A DNA stretch of 64,000 nt from Chlorocebus sabaeus. Lineage: Eukaryota; Chordata; Mammalia; Primates; Cercopithecidae. This document shows, one piece after another, positions 1 through 12,339 of the stretch. Position numbers and translations under genes: made by a program. The first letter of the stretch is position 1; each line of letters opens with the position of its first letter. Location of the stretch: assembly GCF_047675955.1 (NCBI RefSeq), contig NC_132926.1:15319326-15383325 (forward strand), in the 5' to 3' direction. The notes beneath the pieces were generated by a model. That model ran no database searches. It was not told the DNA's origin and saw only the letters and a list, made by a program, of their open reading frames with translations.

Positions 1-3000
1 GTGTGTCGTATATGGATTAGCCTCCTCTTTGCCCTGCAAGTTCACTGTCAATCATTTTAATGTCCCAGCCTAACATACATTTTGGAGTGTGTATTTTGGT
101 GTCAGCTCACAATATGGCAGAATAAAGAAAAAAGTGACAAGGGAATTGATATCCAGTTGATGTCGAGGCATGCAAACATATGGCCAAGTGAACAAATTAA
201 TAAATTGAATGCAGAAATTAGGGAACACATTATTTCTATTAAGTAATTTGGATGAGGCATAATAGGAGGGAATGAAAACGATAAGAAAGGACATGCTGCA
301 GACAGATTCAGTCAATAATTTTATTGTACTAGTGTGTAAAACAGTCTTACAAAATTATCACACCTTACCTACTATAAACAGATTATATCTGAACATAAAG
401 ATTTATTCAAAATGTCTGTGTTTCAGGATTTCTGTGACATAAGTAAAGAGACAGAACTAAAGTACAAAAATTTGCATTTGTTGTTTGGAGTGTAAGCTGT
501 GTATATGTTTTAATAAAAACAACATTAAATGTGAACACTAAACAAACAGCAGATGACAAACCTGAACCTAGAGAAGGGACTTGGAGAATCCCTTATTTAC
601 AGAAAATGACTGTGAATTCCTGTTGATTTTCTTTGTGCAACATGTGCTTCCTATGTGCAACACAGACCTTTGGATTTAGCTGACACTATAGGATATCATT
701 TTATTATTATTTTTTACTCTTGGTATTATAATGAATAAACCAGATTTGCGAACAATAACCATATCAGTGGACAAAAGAATTATAGATACAGACTAAAACT
801 CAACTACTTACATGCATCAGTAGTTAAAACTGGCATCACTAAGACCTTGCTCAAGGTCCAATTGTAATATTTTGATCTCTGGGTTATTAAAGAACTACAG
901 CAAACCCATTTATTGATTTTATTCATAAATGGAAACAGTACCAGGTAACCATAGCTAAATAAAACAAAATATAAAGGGATGTTTGAAGAATCATTCCTTC
1001 AAAGGAATTTAAAGTAATATAATGTATTTAAAATATTCTGTGAAAATATAAATTCAGTGCTTTTTGTTAGTCAAAACTCTTTATTTCTTTGCGTCTTCCC
1101 CAAAGAAGCTCATTCAAGGAGTTACTCATTTTGAGAAAGAAAGAGAGAGAGAGAGAACTCAAAATAATCCATGCTGGAGCAAAACAACCAATCAAAGGAA
1201 AGAATGCATTTGCCTATCACATTTCTGTCTTTTTCTGACAATGAATGCAAGTACAAGTTCTCAAATACTGAAAAATGAGTGCATGAGAAATGACCATGCA
1301 CAAATTTTCCATTATGTACATGTCTCTTGCCTTTTTCTGAGTCTCCAAAAATGTTTTCATTATAAGGAAACAAAACACTATAGTTTTAGCTCACCGGGAC
1401 TGAGATTTAAAACAGTGAAGATCCCACATAACAGAATAAGATTAGGCAATGTCCAAGGCAATGAAGCTGGTGAGTGACAGACATGGAGTCCAGTTCTTCC
1501 AATGTATTCTGGAAATATTTTTGCTGTGATGTAGTTACTACCCAATCAATTAACTGTATATTCTAGGAATACATATGCTGAATGCCTACAATATGTACAT
1601 TGGCTCATAATATAATTAGATTAAATGAGTTCTGGCATTGCCAGAGAACTAGGGGGTGGGAAGGGACTTTTAAAACTTTGGTTCATCATTGACTGCTATG
1701 AATCCACTCAAGATAAGATGACTTTGAATGGCAGCGCACCTACATATATCTTTTCTTTGTCCTTTTTATCTCTGACAAATGGAACCCCACTATCTTTGTT
1801 AGAGAAGCATGCCTCCAGCCCTTGTACATTGTCATCCCCTAGTACACAAGACTACGGATGAAAAAGGCAAACAAAAACTGTTTTATTTTATCTGATATAT
1901 CAAATCTAAAACTTAAATTGTTTGAGATTTATCACCAGATTCAGTGGTAGACAATTTGACATAAAAAGGATTAGCCAAAGGGCAAAAAGGCAATAATCAC
2001 TTCTCTGTTAGGAGCTCTCGGCCTCCCCACCTCTGCACCCTGCCTTGCCAGATGCTGGTTAGGTATCCTGGTAAGAGCAAAATAAATTGACAGGAGACAA
2101 CTTAGAAAGTTACTACATTCAGGAGCATATAAAGTTCTTTATTTAAGCCACTCTGAAAGCCCAAGAAAATAAGACTTTTCTAATTTCATGGCATGAGATT
2201 GCACCATATGGCCAATAAAATTCTCAAATATTCTTCCAGCCAAAAGATTTCTGCCTCCATTTCCATTACTCCAAGGCCCTAAGGACCACACTTGAGATAG
2301 GGATGGGGAACATAATAGTTACTAACATTGTATGTCAAAATTGGGGAAATTCTGGTACCATAACGAGACATTGAAAAACCAAAGAATGGATGTTCCATTC
2401 ACTTTTTTCATTAGGATGAACGTGAGAAGTGAGTTGTATTTAAAAGGTTTATAGCATTTGAATTTGGGTAAGCCAACCTTCATAAATAATGTTATATTTT
2501 TGTTCTATGCTCAGGACTGCTCTTTAATTTTTTTAAATAAAATATCAACTTTCTGCTGTATGCAAAATTGGTCCTTATATGGCTAATACAGAGAAACAAA
2601 TAATAGTTTCAGAAATCTTTTAAGCTGAGCCAAAACTACTTATTCTTGGTGAACATTTCATTACTCGGCATCCATTTTATCAAATGGGAGCTGTTCAGTT
2701 ATAATTAGTTCTTGGGGGTTCTGTCCTCTTTACTTAAAAAAAAATAAATAAAAGCTTTTAAAAGTGTTCTATTTGCCCATAAGGTCTAACTGTATCAAAC
2801 AGTTAGTGCCTTACCATTTTCTAATATACAGTAAAAATACCATAAAGTTTTGCAATTAGTTAAAAAGTCAAAAACTCAGCAAGAAGTCCAGTTTTTCCTC
2901 TCAACTATCCGTTAATGAAGGTTTCAACGTTAATTGCCTTTTCATTAAAAAGTCCTTAAAATCCTTCTGTACAAAATCAAATTAGCTACTAAGCTTTGGA

Positions 3001-3536
3001 ACAATCTCTGTAATTCTGTTGTGGACTCCCCAGTTCATTATTTGGATTGGTAAGATTAAAGAGAAAGCGTGTGCCTTTCAGATACTCCAAAAGACTGACT
3101 TTCAATTTTTTTGAGTTATTTTGGAGCTCTTTTATTCAGGCCTTCACTGAAAAAATGTCATATTAGGCAGAGTCCCATTATCATGAGTACTGATTTAAAA
3201 ACGGCCACAGTGTCGTAGAGTTATGCCCATCTCCCCTAAGTCTTGCCTGTGGGAACGGTGCTTTTGTGTATTTGTTGCTGCAAGGATAAGAAACTACTCA
3301 TGCAAGGCACAAGGCACCTAGCATTATTCTTGCTCAGGACAAGGACTTCATCTCTGACTAAACTCTGGGAATCCCTGGCAAATTACTGATGAAACAGCAG
3401 ATTTTCTGTCTAACAATGAGGATAGTTACTGTGTAATGTTACTGGATTAAAAATGGGGCAATGCAAGTAGGGCATGTAGCAAAGTGCAAGGCCCTGTGCT
3501 GGCTTTTGTGGGAAAGGCAAAGATTACCTTGCATTC
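1..3536. other. Unique AT-rich DNA, no gene seen
   Basis: I recognise no gene and no clear interspersed repeat here. A short GA-dinucleotide run lies at about 1139-1157, and an A-rich patch with a TAAA flavour at about 2735-2752. An open frame of 137 codons on the plus strand (1064-1477) runs through the GA run and has no recognisable domain. I regard it as a chance frame. Confidence 0.6.
1139..1157. repeat. (GA)n simple repeat
   Basis: About nine GA units interrupt otherwise unique DNA. No Alu or LINE tail is visible beside it, so it appears to be an independent microsatellite. Confidence 0.8.
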
Positions 3537-3550
3537 AAAATACCCACAGT

Positions 3551-3850
3551 GGCCAGGCACGGTGGCTCACGCCTGTAATCCCAGCACTTTGGGAGGCCAA
3601 AGTGGGTGGATCACCTGAGATCAGGAGTTCGAGACCAGCCTGGTCAACATGGTAAAACCCCATCTCTATTAAAAATACAAAAACTAGCCAGCATGGTGGC
3701 ACGTGCCTGTAATCCCAGCTACTTGGGACGCTGAGGCATGAGAATCGCTTGAACCTGGGAGGCGGAGGTTGCAGTGAGTCGAGATTGAACCACTGCACTC
3801 TAGCCTGGGTGACAGAGCGAGACTCTGTCTTAGTAAAACAAAGCAAAAAC
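3551..3850 (+). mobile_element. AluS-type SINE, full length
   Basis: Both Alu monomers are present in plus orientation, from the 5' start (ggccaggcacggtggctcac) to a short A-rich tail rich in CAAAA. The second monomer shows the usual box-like stretch near the middle. A 14-bp target-site duplication flanks it (aaaatacccacagt at 3537-3550 and aaaatactcacagt at 3851-3864, one mismatch), which marks insertion by L1 machinery. Divergence from consensus fits an AluS rather than a young AluY. Confidence 0.97.
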
Positions 3851-4149
3851 AAAATACTCACAGTCAAGTAAGAGAGAAATAATGTGTATGGATGATTACA
3901 ACGAAAGCAGAGAGAACAAGGGGTCTTAAATAATATCCAGAAGTGAAGAGACAGGAAAGGATAAGGGTAAATAAAGAACAGAAACAAATATCCATTGGCT
4001 GCCTCTGTGGGCCGAGTCTGATGCTGGGTACTTTTGAATAATTTTACATAAAGACAAGGTTGGGCTATCCAGGAAAGCTCTGCAGAAGTTGCTATTGTGA
4101 ACTGGATGTCTTGTGGCTGAATCAGATTTGAACATTTTTATGTGAATAT

Positions 4150-4300
4150 GGCTTAAGGGTACAGACTTTTGAGATAAGCAAGGATTTGAATTTTTACTTG
4201 ACATTGGACAAATTATTTTCCCTCTCCAAGCCTCAGTATTCTCACTGGAATATGTAAGTGGTAATACCTATTCCTCCAGATGTCTCCAAATTTTTTTATT
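4150..4300 (+). mobile_element. MIR fragment
   Basis: The order of motifs follows MIR: a patch like 'acagactttgag', then a degraded 'gacaaattattt' and 'cctcagtattctcac' (from the MIR 'cctcagtttcctcatc' region), then a GGTAATACCTA-like segment. The copy is old and diverged, with vague ends. Confidence 0.6.
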
Positions 4301-4628
4301 TAACTGCGATAATTTATGCAAACCTTAGCCCCAAACCAGACACATTTCCAAAAATTCTTACCTAGGAGAAGTGAGAGGAACCAGATCTGGACTTTATTTG
4401 TCAAATTTCATCCCAACACATTATTTTGAAGATTAAGAAAATTTAGCCATTTTATCTATATATCATAGCAATCATAGTACAACAATGATAACCCTCTAAG
4501 TCTTTATTCCTTTCTCTAGCATCTCTCCTGGACTTAGGATCCATATTTATAACACACTTGTTTATTGATTCTATAGTCACATTCTTTACATTCAAAACCA
4601 AATATACCTACTCTACCACCTACAATTT

Positions 4629-4630
4629 AT

Positions 4631-4710
<80 letters not shown>

Positions 4711-4711
4711 T
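4629..4711. repeat. (TTTC)n microsatellite
   Basis: About twenty TTTC units run directly into the poly-T of the minus-strand Alu that follows. The tract most likely grew from the A-tail of that Alu (GAAA units on the Alu strand). Such tracts are usually length-polymorphic. Confidence 0.97.
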
Positions 4712-5023
4712 TCTTTTTTTTTTTTTTTTTTTTTAAAGATGAAGTTTTCCTCTTGTTGCCCAGACGGGAGTGCAATGGTGCAATCTCGGCTCAGTGAAAC
4801 CTCTGCCTCCCTGGTTCAAGCAATTCTCCTGCCTCAGCCTACTGAGTTAGCTGGGATCACAGGCATGTACCACCATGCCTGGCTAATTTTTTTTGTATTT
4901 TTTAGTGCAGATGGGATTTCACCATGTTGCCCAGGCTGGTCTTGAACTCCTAAGCTCAGGCAATCCGTCTGGCTCTGCCTCCCAAAGTGCTAGGATTACA
5001 GGCATGAGCCACTGCACCCGGCT
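4712..5023 (-). mobile_element. AluS/J-type SINE, full length
   Basis: Reverse-complement Alu with a poly-T stretch (its A-tail) next to the TTTC tract, both monomers, and an end at the Alu 5' start (cacccggct). Changes in the left monomer and loss of most CpGs suggest an older S or J copy. T-rich flanks on both sides hide the exact duplication. Confidence 0.95.
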
Positions 5024-5169
5024 CTTTATTGTCTTTTTTCTTCTTCTTTTGTTTTTTTGTATTTTTAGCCTATATCAACAGCACTATCTTCTATGTGACC
5101 CTGCAATTCTTGCCAATTTATGCCATGTCCTTGTCCACTATAGATAACCAGTCTCTGATTGTAACTGAA

Positions 5170-5690
5170 AATGTCTTTTGAATCCTTCCCTCCCCCACCC
5201 TCTTCACTGCCGTCCACCCTCTTCACCTCTATTGCCACAGCCCAGCTCAGGCTTTCACTGCCATCACCTGCAGAATAGCACTTGTGCACCAAAGTGCACC
5301 CTGCCTAGGACTTCTCCCCTGCTCCAGTGCATTTCACACCACCACCAAAGCTGGTATTCCAAAATAGAAATTGAGTCATGTCAGTCACCTGCTTCAAATA
5401 TTCAGTAACTCCCCAGTACTTCTAGAATCAAGTCAAAATTCCTTAGTCTATCAGAAAATGTTTCACTCCAAATCACCTTTTTAGTCTCATTTCTCAATTA
5501 GCTAAGTTCTTCCTCCTTTCAGTAGAGGTTATTAATAATACACTCAACATACTATCTGCATGTCTCACTTCTACACAGTTCTTGCTTTTTGATTTCCTCT
5601 TTATTCTGAGGATACTGTTAAAATGTCATCTACGCCCTAGACAGTCCCTCACATTGAGTGGTAGAGATTGCTGCCTCCTTTGGGGTCTAT
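5170..5690 (+). mobile_element. L2 LINE 3' half fragment
   Basis: Several L2 landmarks appear in order: 'gagtcatgtcagtcacctgc', then 'cagtaactccccagt', then 'aagtcaaaattcctta' (consensus 'aagtccaaactcctta'), and downstream a 'taaaatgtcatct' patch. This is the non-coding or 3' ORF part of L2, heavily diverged, with many small deletions. Confidence 0.7.
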
Positions 5691-7165
5691 CATTGTGTGA
5701 CCTCCTGAACCTTCAGTTTACTCTTCCATAAAATGGAACTAAATGATTCCTGCACCAAAAAGAGGACAGTTTGTGAACCAAATGGGGCAATGTTTATTTA
5801 ATACTGGAAAACTATAAATCAATATAGGAATAGTACCAGGCACAGAGCCAAGAGCTTTATAGACATTATCTCATTCTATCCTTAAATATTAAACAGATAA
5901 CCATGAGTGAGGAAACGTGTTCTTATTTTCAAAAGAGAGCAAGATAAAATGGAAAAAAAAAAAATCTTTCGATTCACATCCTTTTTCATTTGTATTATAA
6001 TAATTTGCATTTCTCAAACCTGCTTGCACACACATTCCTCCTTTGATCACTTTCTTAAAAATCATGTGTTATCCTAACCTAACAACACTTAATTACTTGA
6101 CTTCAGCTTGTCCACTGCATAGCACCATAGGCTGTTCAACAGCAATCTAAAATTATGTTTAACTAGGCGTGGTGTTAGAGTCACATTTGAAGGGTTAAAA
6201 TGTATTAATTAATTATGTAAGTTAAAATTCCTCAGGAGCCTTGGGGCAAAAGGACCAATTCACAGAGCAGAGAGAGAACGAGAAAAAGAACCTAATTAGG
6301 TGTGTAATTAACTCTTTCAGTGATGGGTTGATAATATCATACAATAAAAGCATTATGGATATGTTCAAGAACAAGCCAAGGTAGCACTTGAATGTTTTTG
6401 AGAACACAACCAACACTGACATGAGAATTTAGCCTCTTAAGTCAAAAATTATAGATTCATTTAAATTACATCAGTATGCTACAAACATTTAGTGACCCTC
6501 CACAATTGCATCTACTTTTTTTCCCTAATTAAATGCATTTTATCTATATACCTTGAAATACAGTGTCTGACAAAACACATTTTCTCCATTGTTTTTGATA
6601 GACAGCAAATCTAAAATAATTCAAAGGAAAAATGTGCTTTGTGGAAGTAGCTTATTTCATTCTGGAGACTAAATGCATTTGCAGAAAGGATTACATTTTG
6701 TTTGGCAATTTATTTTATTGACAAAACATATTTCATCACATATTCCATCACATTCAGTAGACAAATGCATGTTGTCAAATACCCTATTTCCTGCTTTTGA
6801 TGAAAAACACATATTTTTCAGATTCCATATATTTTTTTAAATGGTGGAGTTCTACAGATAAGCTCCATTTGCTGTAATCTGGCCCAAGGTGTTTAGATTT
6901 GGATTCTAGCCAAGGTATATGACTTCTTCTTCCACTATAATGTAAATTAACCTCATAGGGAATATTAATGTCCATCTTCACCCATAAAAACATCAAAATT
7001 CAGTTTACACTGCAATCATTATGATAGGATCCTATTGTCTAAACATAAAACTCAAATGGTTCCCATACACTCACTAGCCGCTAAAATGCAATTACCCTTT
7101 ACAAGGTAAGGCACATACAAAGTAAATATTTAATCTAACCTATTTGTATATCTGTTTAATGTTGG
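5691..7165. other. Mostly unique AT-rich DNA with MIR scraps
   Basis: Two weak MIR-like scraps are visible. One is at about 5700-5745 (plus, 'cttcagtttactcttcc'). The other is at about 5850-5920 (minus, 'agagctttatagacattatc'). A 12-base A-run lies at about 5953. The block 6540-6780 is repeat-free and low in CpG. I see no gene. Confidence 0.5.
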
Positions 7166-7169
7166 TAAT

Positions 7170-7325
7170 TCAATTATTGTGTGTCCTTTCCATATTTGCC
7201 CTCATTCCTGATGTATGTATTAAATTATGAATAAGTTCTTAGAGGTCAAGAAACGGATCTGTGTAATTTATTCTGAGGAACACTCAGCACAGCGCTTCGA
7301 GAAAACAAGTGCTTAACAAATTCTT
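7170..7325 (+). mobile_element. L2 3' end fragment
   Basis: The stretch resembles the terminal L2 sequence: 'ttagaggtcaagaaacgg' in place of 'tgagggcagggactgt', then 'cagcacagcgct' and 'aagtgcttaacaaattctt' (consensus 'ggtgcttaataaatgttt'). Confidence 0.6.
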
Positions 7326-7394
7326 CTTTGTGGCACAACGGTAACGACCCTTCCCAGCCAAAAATCTCTTATTGCCAAAACATGTTGTCTCTTT

Positions 7395-7660
7395 TCACAT
7401 CCACAATTATTTAATGAGTACCCACCATGTAGCAAGCACTGTAAAAATCTCAAGGATGCAGAGAATGACAGCTACAGTCTTGCCCTCAAAGGGCTTACCA
7501 TCTAGTAGGCAGAGTAGGTATGAAAATAAACAATTTTCATACAGGGTGATCCAGGCAAGAATGAAGTTTGCACTGGGTTCATATGCAACACAAAGGTAGG
7601 AGAGACGAACACTGTCAGGGTATTTGGTAATTTGACATGAGTAGAGTTTCAAGACTAAAC
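7395..7660 (-). mobile_element. L2 3' end fragment, reverse
   Basis: It begins with 'aatgagtacccaccatgt' and 'agcaagcactgtaaaaat', continues with 'gccctcaaagggcttacc' and 'atctagtaggcagagtag', and then 'aataaacaattttc'. These are the reverse complement of the L2 3' end in the correct order. Confidence 0.8.
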
Positions 7661-8450
7661 ACAAGTTTGCCAGTGGGTATAGAGGAGAAAGGCACTCCAG
7701 GGTGGGGGAAATGTGGTGTCATGATGCTGAGCCAAGAAGTGTGCGTGTGCACGTGTGTGTGTGTACACACATGCACATGTGGGTAAACTCATTACTTTTT
7801 CAGTATTGCTATTGTGTAAAGGATGTGGGGGATCTGCAGGATTTGACATTGAAGAGGTTCATAGGGCCTTCAGGGGACTTGCATTCCAAGGAGTATAAAA
7901 TATCTTACAAAAACCTTGGAAACCACACCGCTAATTCAAACATAGTCAGATTCACAGGGAGAATGGATGGGATGGATATGCAGAAGTAATATAAAAGCAC
8001 ATAACAAATTAGAAGTCTGTTGGGGTGCTGCAAGAAACATACAGACTGCGCAAACTAAGGTAGTGGTGATGTAAACAGGCAGAATGCCAGGATTCTAGAG
8101 ATAATTCAGATGTGGAATGGACAGGAGAGTACCCAAAGGGTTAAGAAGGAGTGTGACTCCTGAGCTTCTGCTCTGTGATCAGTATTTGAAAACCAGATAT
8201 TTACAGCTTTCCATAGTCCCTGAACTCCTTCTGTAAATACAGTAAGTTAAAGAAACTTCCTGTCAGACTTTCACTTACATACTCAGTCCACGGGGAAAGC
8301 TGACCCTCTGAGTCAGATTCCATAAAACAATATATATGTATAGAATACTAAGAGATATTTGTGCTTCTTTCGTTCTCAGATAAAACAATACCTACCCAAG
8401 CCCAAAATCTATTTTGAAAGATAATTTTAAAATAGCAGTGGACTGTTTTG
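7661..8450. other. Unique DNA with a TG/CA-rich patch
   Basis: A mixed GT/CA patch lies at about 7740-7783 and is partly self-complementary (gtgtgtacacacatgcacat). The rest, including 7800-8450, holds nothing I can name. It could be an extension of the reverse L2 that is too diverged to prove. Confidence 0.5.
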
Positions 8451-8454
8451 CAGA

Positions 8455-8600
8455 AGACTTGGTCCTGAGACAAGCTCTTATCTGCCATGGGATCTTGAAC
8501 AAGGTCTTTCACTTCTGTAGGACTCAACTATATTATTTGTACATAGGATAGCTCTCTGTCCTACATGTTTAACTCAGTCTTGAAGTGACTGCCAAATATT
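8455..8600 (+). mobile_element. MIR fragment
   Basis: Degraded MIR core order: 'ttatctgccatgggatctt' and 'gaacaaggtctttcacttc' correspond to the consensus 'tgtgaccttgggcaagt' and 'cttaacctc' region. Ends are vague. Confidence 0.5.
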
Positions 8601-8677
8601 ATAGCTGCGTGTCATCTAAGAAAAGTGAAGAGTCTTACAGATCTAAGCAATATCGTTATAAGGAATTATTACTATTA

Positions 8678-8991
8678 GGCCAGGTGTGATGGCTCATGCC
8701 TGTAATCCTGGCACTTTGGGAGGCTGAGGTGGGCAGATCACTGGAGGTCAAGAGTTTGAGACCAGCCTGGCCAACATGGTGAAACTCCGTCTCTACTAAA
8801 AATACAAAATTTAGCTGGGCAAAGTGGTACACACCTGTAATCCCAGCTACTCGGGAGGCTGCGGGAGGAGAATAGCATGAACCCGGGAGGCGGAGGTTGC
8901 AGTGAGCTGAGATTGCGCCACTGAACTCCAGCCTGAGCAACAGAGAGACTATGTCTCAAAACAAAATAAACAAAACAAAACAAAACAAAAC
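8678..8991 (+). mobile_element. AluS-type SINE, full length
   Basis: Complete dimeric Alu in plus orientation with a middle A-rich linker and a tail made of CAAAA units. Scattered changes in the left monomer fit AluS. No convincing target-site duplication is seen. Confidence 0.96.
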
Positions 8992-9099
8992 TGTGTGAAG
9001 TCTAAAACCACCCTACCCAGAGAGATGTAGTCTCCAAAATCATGCACCAGTGCTAGACTGCACCTATTTAGACCTTGATCATATCATCAGTCAGGTAGT

Positions 9100-9300
9100 T
9101 GAGTGAGAAGGCCTAACATCCCTCACTTCCTGTGTGACTGTTATTTCAGCTCCCTGTGCCTTAGTTCCCTCCACTACTAAATGGGAAGAGTACTCATGCA
9201 AGACTCAGGGTCCTTGTGAGGATTATATAAGCATTAGGTCACAAACCTGGCACACAGCAAGCAATAAATGAGAACTTTTATTAGCTGATTATTATTATTA
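9100..9300 (+). mobile_element. MIR SINE
   Basis: It carries 'cctgtgccttagttccctc', 'actaaatgggaagagtac', 'gtgaggattatataagc', 'cctggcacacagcaagcaat' and ends in 'ttattattatta', closely following the MIR 3' half. Confidence 0.85.
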
Positions 9301-9395
9301 TCGGACACGTTAGTAGCATCTCTTGTTGACCCACTTTTGCTCAATATTCTGTCATTAGCTGTGGCAAAATTGAAATATATGTGTATATATATATA

Positions 9396-9693
9396 TTTTT
9401 TGTTTGTTTGTTTGTTTTTTAAGACAGAGTTTTGCTCTGTTGTCCAGGCTGGAGTACAGTGGCACAATCTCAGATTATTGTAACTTTCACCTCCTGGATT
9501 CATGCAATTCTCCTGCTTCAGCCCCCTGAGTAGCTGAGATTACAGGCATGCACCACCACACCTGGCTAATTTTTGTATTTTTAGTAGAGATGGGGTTTCA
9601 CCAAGTTGGCCAGGCTGGTCTTGAACTCCTGACTTCAGGTGATCCACTGGCCTCAGCCTCCCAAAGTTCTGGGATTACAGGCGTGATCCACCA
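9396..9693 (-). mobile_element. AluS/J-type SINE, slightly 5' truncated
   Basis: Reverse Alu whose tail is a TTTG-unit tract (9400-9420). The copy stops at 'ggcgtgatcca', so about the first dozen Alu bases are missing. It passes straight into a TAAA/TA-rich tract. Confidence 0.95.
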
Positions 9694-9822
9694 AAAATAA
9701 ATATATAAATAAATAAATTATATATACACACACACATATATGTATATATAATTGTATATATAAGTGTGTATATATGTTATATATACATATATATGTGCAT
9801 ATATATATATTTATAATGTCAA
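9694..9822. repeat. AT-rich (TA/TG)n tract
   Basis: TAAA units are followed by alternating purine-pyrimidine runs of TATATG and CACA type, with many self-complementary stretches. It directly abuts the broken end of the preceding Alu and probably expanded there. Confidence 0.9.
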
Positions 9823-9839
9823 GAGCCTCAGCTGGGAAG

Positions 9840-10215
9840 CCTGAGAAGTCTGAGATCTGGAATCATCTTCGCTTCATCTGACACTTGGGTACAGACCACT
9901 GAAAGGCTGGAGGAGTCAGAGCACCTACACACGGCCTCTACATATGGCCTGGGGTTTCACAGCATGGCAGCGAAGGCCCAAGAGGGTGATCCCCAAGAGG
10001 GAATGGAAGCTGCTGGATTTGTTCTGACCTGGCCTCAGAAGTAATGCAGTGCCATTTGTACTGCATTCTCTTGGTTACAAATGAGTGATTAGGAGCAGAC
10101 CAGATCAAGGAGATGGGATATAGACCCCACCTCTTGACAATGGAGTAGCACAGTCACACTGCACAGGAGCTTGTAGGATGGCTGTTGCCATTATCTTTGG
10201 AAAATATAATGTCTT
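9840..10215. mobile_element. Old interspersed repeat, family not assigned
   Basis: The segment 'catggcagcgaaggcccaag', then 'gaatggaagctgctgg', then 'ccccacctcttgacaatgg' and a 'cagtcacactgca' patch recalls a common mammalian repeat. That repeat has 'ccaagagggcaa', 'gaagctgcaagg' and 'ctccacctcttgatggg' in the same order. It may be LTR-derived, but I cannot name the family. Confidence 0.45.
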
Positions 10216-10339
10216 AGCAAGTGTTATTGTGCAACATCTATAATTTCTTCAAGACTTAGCTTGGTAAATATGTAAATAGTGGTAGAACTCTACCTAGAAT
10301 ATAGGCGGTGTTCCAGAATATTTACTCAAGCTTCATTGG

Positions 10340-10470
10340 AGTTTCATATTAGTCTCCTGTGAACTAGACTAGAGGCTTCTTGAGGACAGGAATTACATTA
10401 TATCCTGTTTCCATACACCAAACAAACAAAGTCATAAAAACGTTTGGAATTGAGGGAGATCAATTATAAC
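10340..10470 (+). mobile_element. L2 3' end fragment
   Basis: 'ctagactagaggcttcttga' and 'ggacaggaattaca' match the L2 motif 'ctagactgtgagctcctt' followed by 'gagggcagggac'. Only a short, diverged piece is left. Confidence 0.55.
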
Positions 10471-11419
10471 ACTGTTGCTTATTGTGGGGAGCACAAAATA
10501 AATCAAATTCATCAACTGTAAAGCAGAGACATTCAAAGTTTCAACCAAGGAGAGAGAACATCTCTATTTTGGTTACAGGTTCTATAAATTTTGGTTATTT
10601 TTATATTCCTACAACCATATATTTGAAAAGTGATGCAAGTGATACTTAAACATATATCTCCAGAAGTGCAGCATGACTTCTTTCAATGTAAACTAATTAA
10701 AGATGAATAACTGCAATTACTGCCTTTTTAGTCCTTTCCTACTCATGTTGAATTTGTGTCACCTTGTAGTATTTAGATCGTGTTCTATTTGCTCTGATTC
10801 AGATTCTGAGTCATCAAAATGTTTGAAATAGGTCTGAAAATAGCCTGAATTAATTCTCTGGATTGCTGCTTATAACAGATATACAAGGGAAGCATTTTAT
10901 AATTTTAAAGGAAAACTCTCTTAGTTGCCAAAAAAAAAAAAAACAAACAAAAAAAAATCCAAAGCTGAGAATTTGCTTCTCAGGCACCAGGTATTTTATA
11001 ATAATGTAGCAGGAGCAAAGGGAGTGGCAAGAAAGATGGAAAAGGGAGGAAATGTTCAACTATTAAAGCAAAAGGAGCAGGGTCTTCAATTCATTTATCA
11101 AAAATATTGTGGAGGACCTTCTCAGTCTTCCCAAATGTGGTCTTAAGAAAAACGAAGGTGGTCTGGCAGCAATAACAATGGAGAGGGAGGGAAATGGTGA
11201 CTTCCAGAGGCAGTCACAACAAACACATGGTATCTGGAGACAGCGGCCAGTGAGCGCCAGGTGACAACTGCCTGTCTCTCAGGACCAGGAGACAGCCAGC
11301 ATCACTTCTTCCCATTGCCCAGGTGCCACTGGCATCTGATCTACAGGAATTACTCACACACCATCTCCATCTGTGCCTTCCCCCTTTCAAGTTTCTGCTA
11401 GATGACCAGAGGAAAAATG
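10471..11419. other. Unique DNA, no gene seen
   Basis: It contains an A-rich run at about 10929-10957 (A-runs broken by CAAAC). A small lysine-rich open frame of 73 codons (10925-11146) exists only because of that A-run. I find nothing else. Confidence 0.5.
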
Positions 11420-11830
11420 TGATCATTCACCCAGTGTCTGTATAATAGCTGTAATTAAAGCCTCTAATCGCCAAAAACACAGTGTGAGAACTTGGCCGAA
11501 AACGTACACAATGAAAACACAAGGCCATCTTTACATAGGGGAAAGTGAAGGGCATGTTTTAAATTGTCAGAACTGAACGGCCTTTCGTCTACGGGTGGAA
11601 GGACAAGGCCGCTCACAGGTTTGACCACTTTCATTCACCAAAGGAAAGACATTAGAAGGCGAAGAAGTACCGAGGAAACCTCAAAAGGACTCAGCCCATG
11701 AAAAGCACTGCAGGGCCCACCCTGAGCTGGTCCACGTTGCTCATTTCGGTGGTCATCTGAGGTTGTGGCCCTTCAACATGCCTGGAGCAACCTTCCTGAA
11801 GAAAGCAGTCCAGTCCAGAAAACCCAAGGG
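11420..11830. promoter_or_regulatory. Repeat-free, CpG-retaining block, possible conserved element
   Basis: No interspersed repeat is recognised. CpGs survive in unusual number for this window (near 'aatcgcc', 'ccgaaaacgtac', 'gaacggcctttcgtctacgg', 'gccgctc', 'ggcgaag', 'accgagg'). A homeodomain-like 'taattaaag' is next to 'ctctaatcg'. This looks like a conserved non-coding element, possibly an enhancer, but that is an inference from composition alone. Confidence 0.4.
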
Positions 11831-11914
11831 ACCAACATTTTATTTTTTTAAAGTTCATTTTGAGAGAGAGCTACAGAGATCAGAAATTTCTGCTTTGAAA
11901 ATATGTGTAACTTA

Positions 11915-12220
11915 GTTTTAGTTTTAGTTTTTGTTTTTGTTTTTGAGACGGGGTTTCACTCTTGTTGCCCAGGCTAGAGTGCAATGGCGTGATCTCGGCT
12001 CACCACAACCTCCGCCTCCCAGGTTTAAGCAACTCTCCTGTCTTAGCCTCCCTAGTAGCTGGGATTACAGGTATGTGCCGCTGGCTAATTTTGAATTTTT
12101 AGTAGAGACAGGGTTTCACCATGTTGGTCAGGCTGGTCTCAAACTCCCAACGTCAGGTGATCTGCTTGCCTCGGCCTCCCAAAGTGCTGGGATTACAGGT
12201 GTGAACCACTGTGCCTGGCC
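11915..12220 (-). mobile_element. AluS/J-type SINE
   Basis: Reverse Alu with a T-rich tail broken into TTTTAG and TTTTTG units. It lost a short piece around the 'ccgctggctaat' junction and ends at 'gtgcctggcc', the Alu 5' start. Confidence 0.95.
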
Positions 12221-12339
12221 TGTTTCATTGTATTCTACAAGTCTGTTACAGATAGGCTGCAACATCATTATTATTCTCTTATTAGCCAAACAGTAAGAAC
12301 TATTACTAGTATGATGACAATTACAATTAACCCTTAAAG

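Noticed and set aside
1064..1477. 137-codon open frame
   Set aside because: It has no recognisable domain, runs through a GA microsatellite and has no splice or promoter context.
3535..3987. 150-codon frame, and similar 60-140 codon frames at other Alus
   Set aside because: They are Alu translations (typical 'SLQPPPPRFKRFSCLSLPSSWDYR' type text, split here only as a description) and not genes.
7740..7783. Z-DNA-forming or regulatory GT/CA element
   Set aside because: It is a short imperfect microsatellite, and nothing ties it to a promoter.
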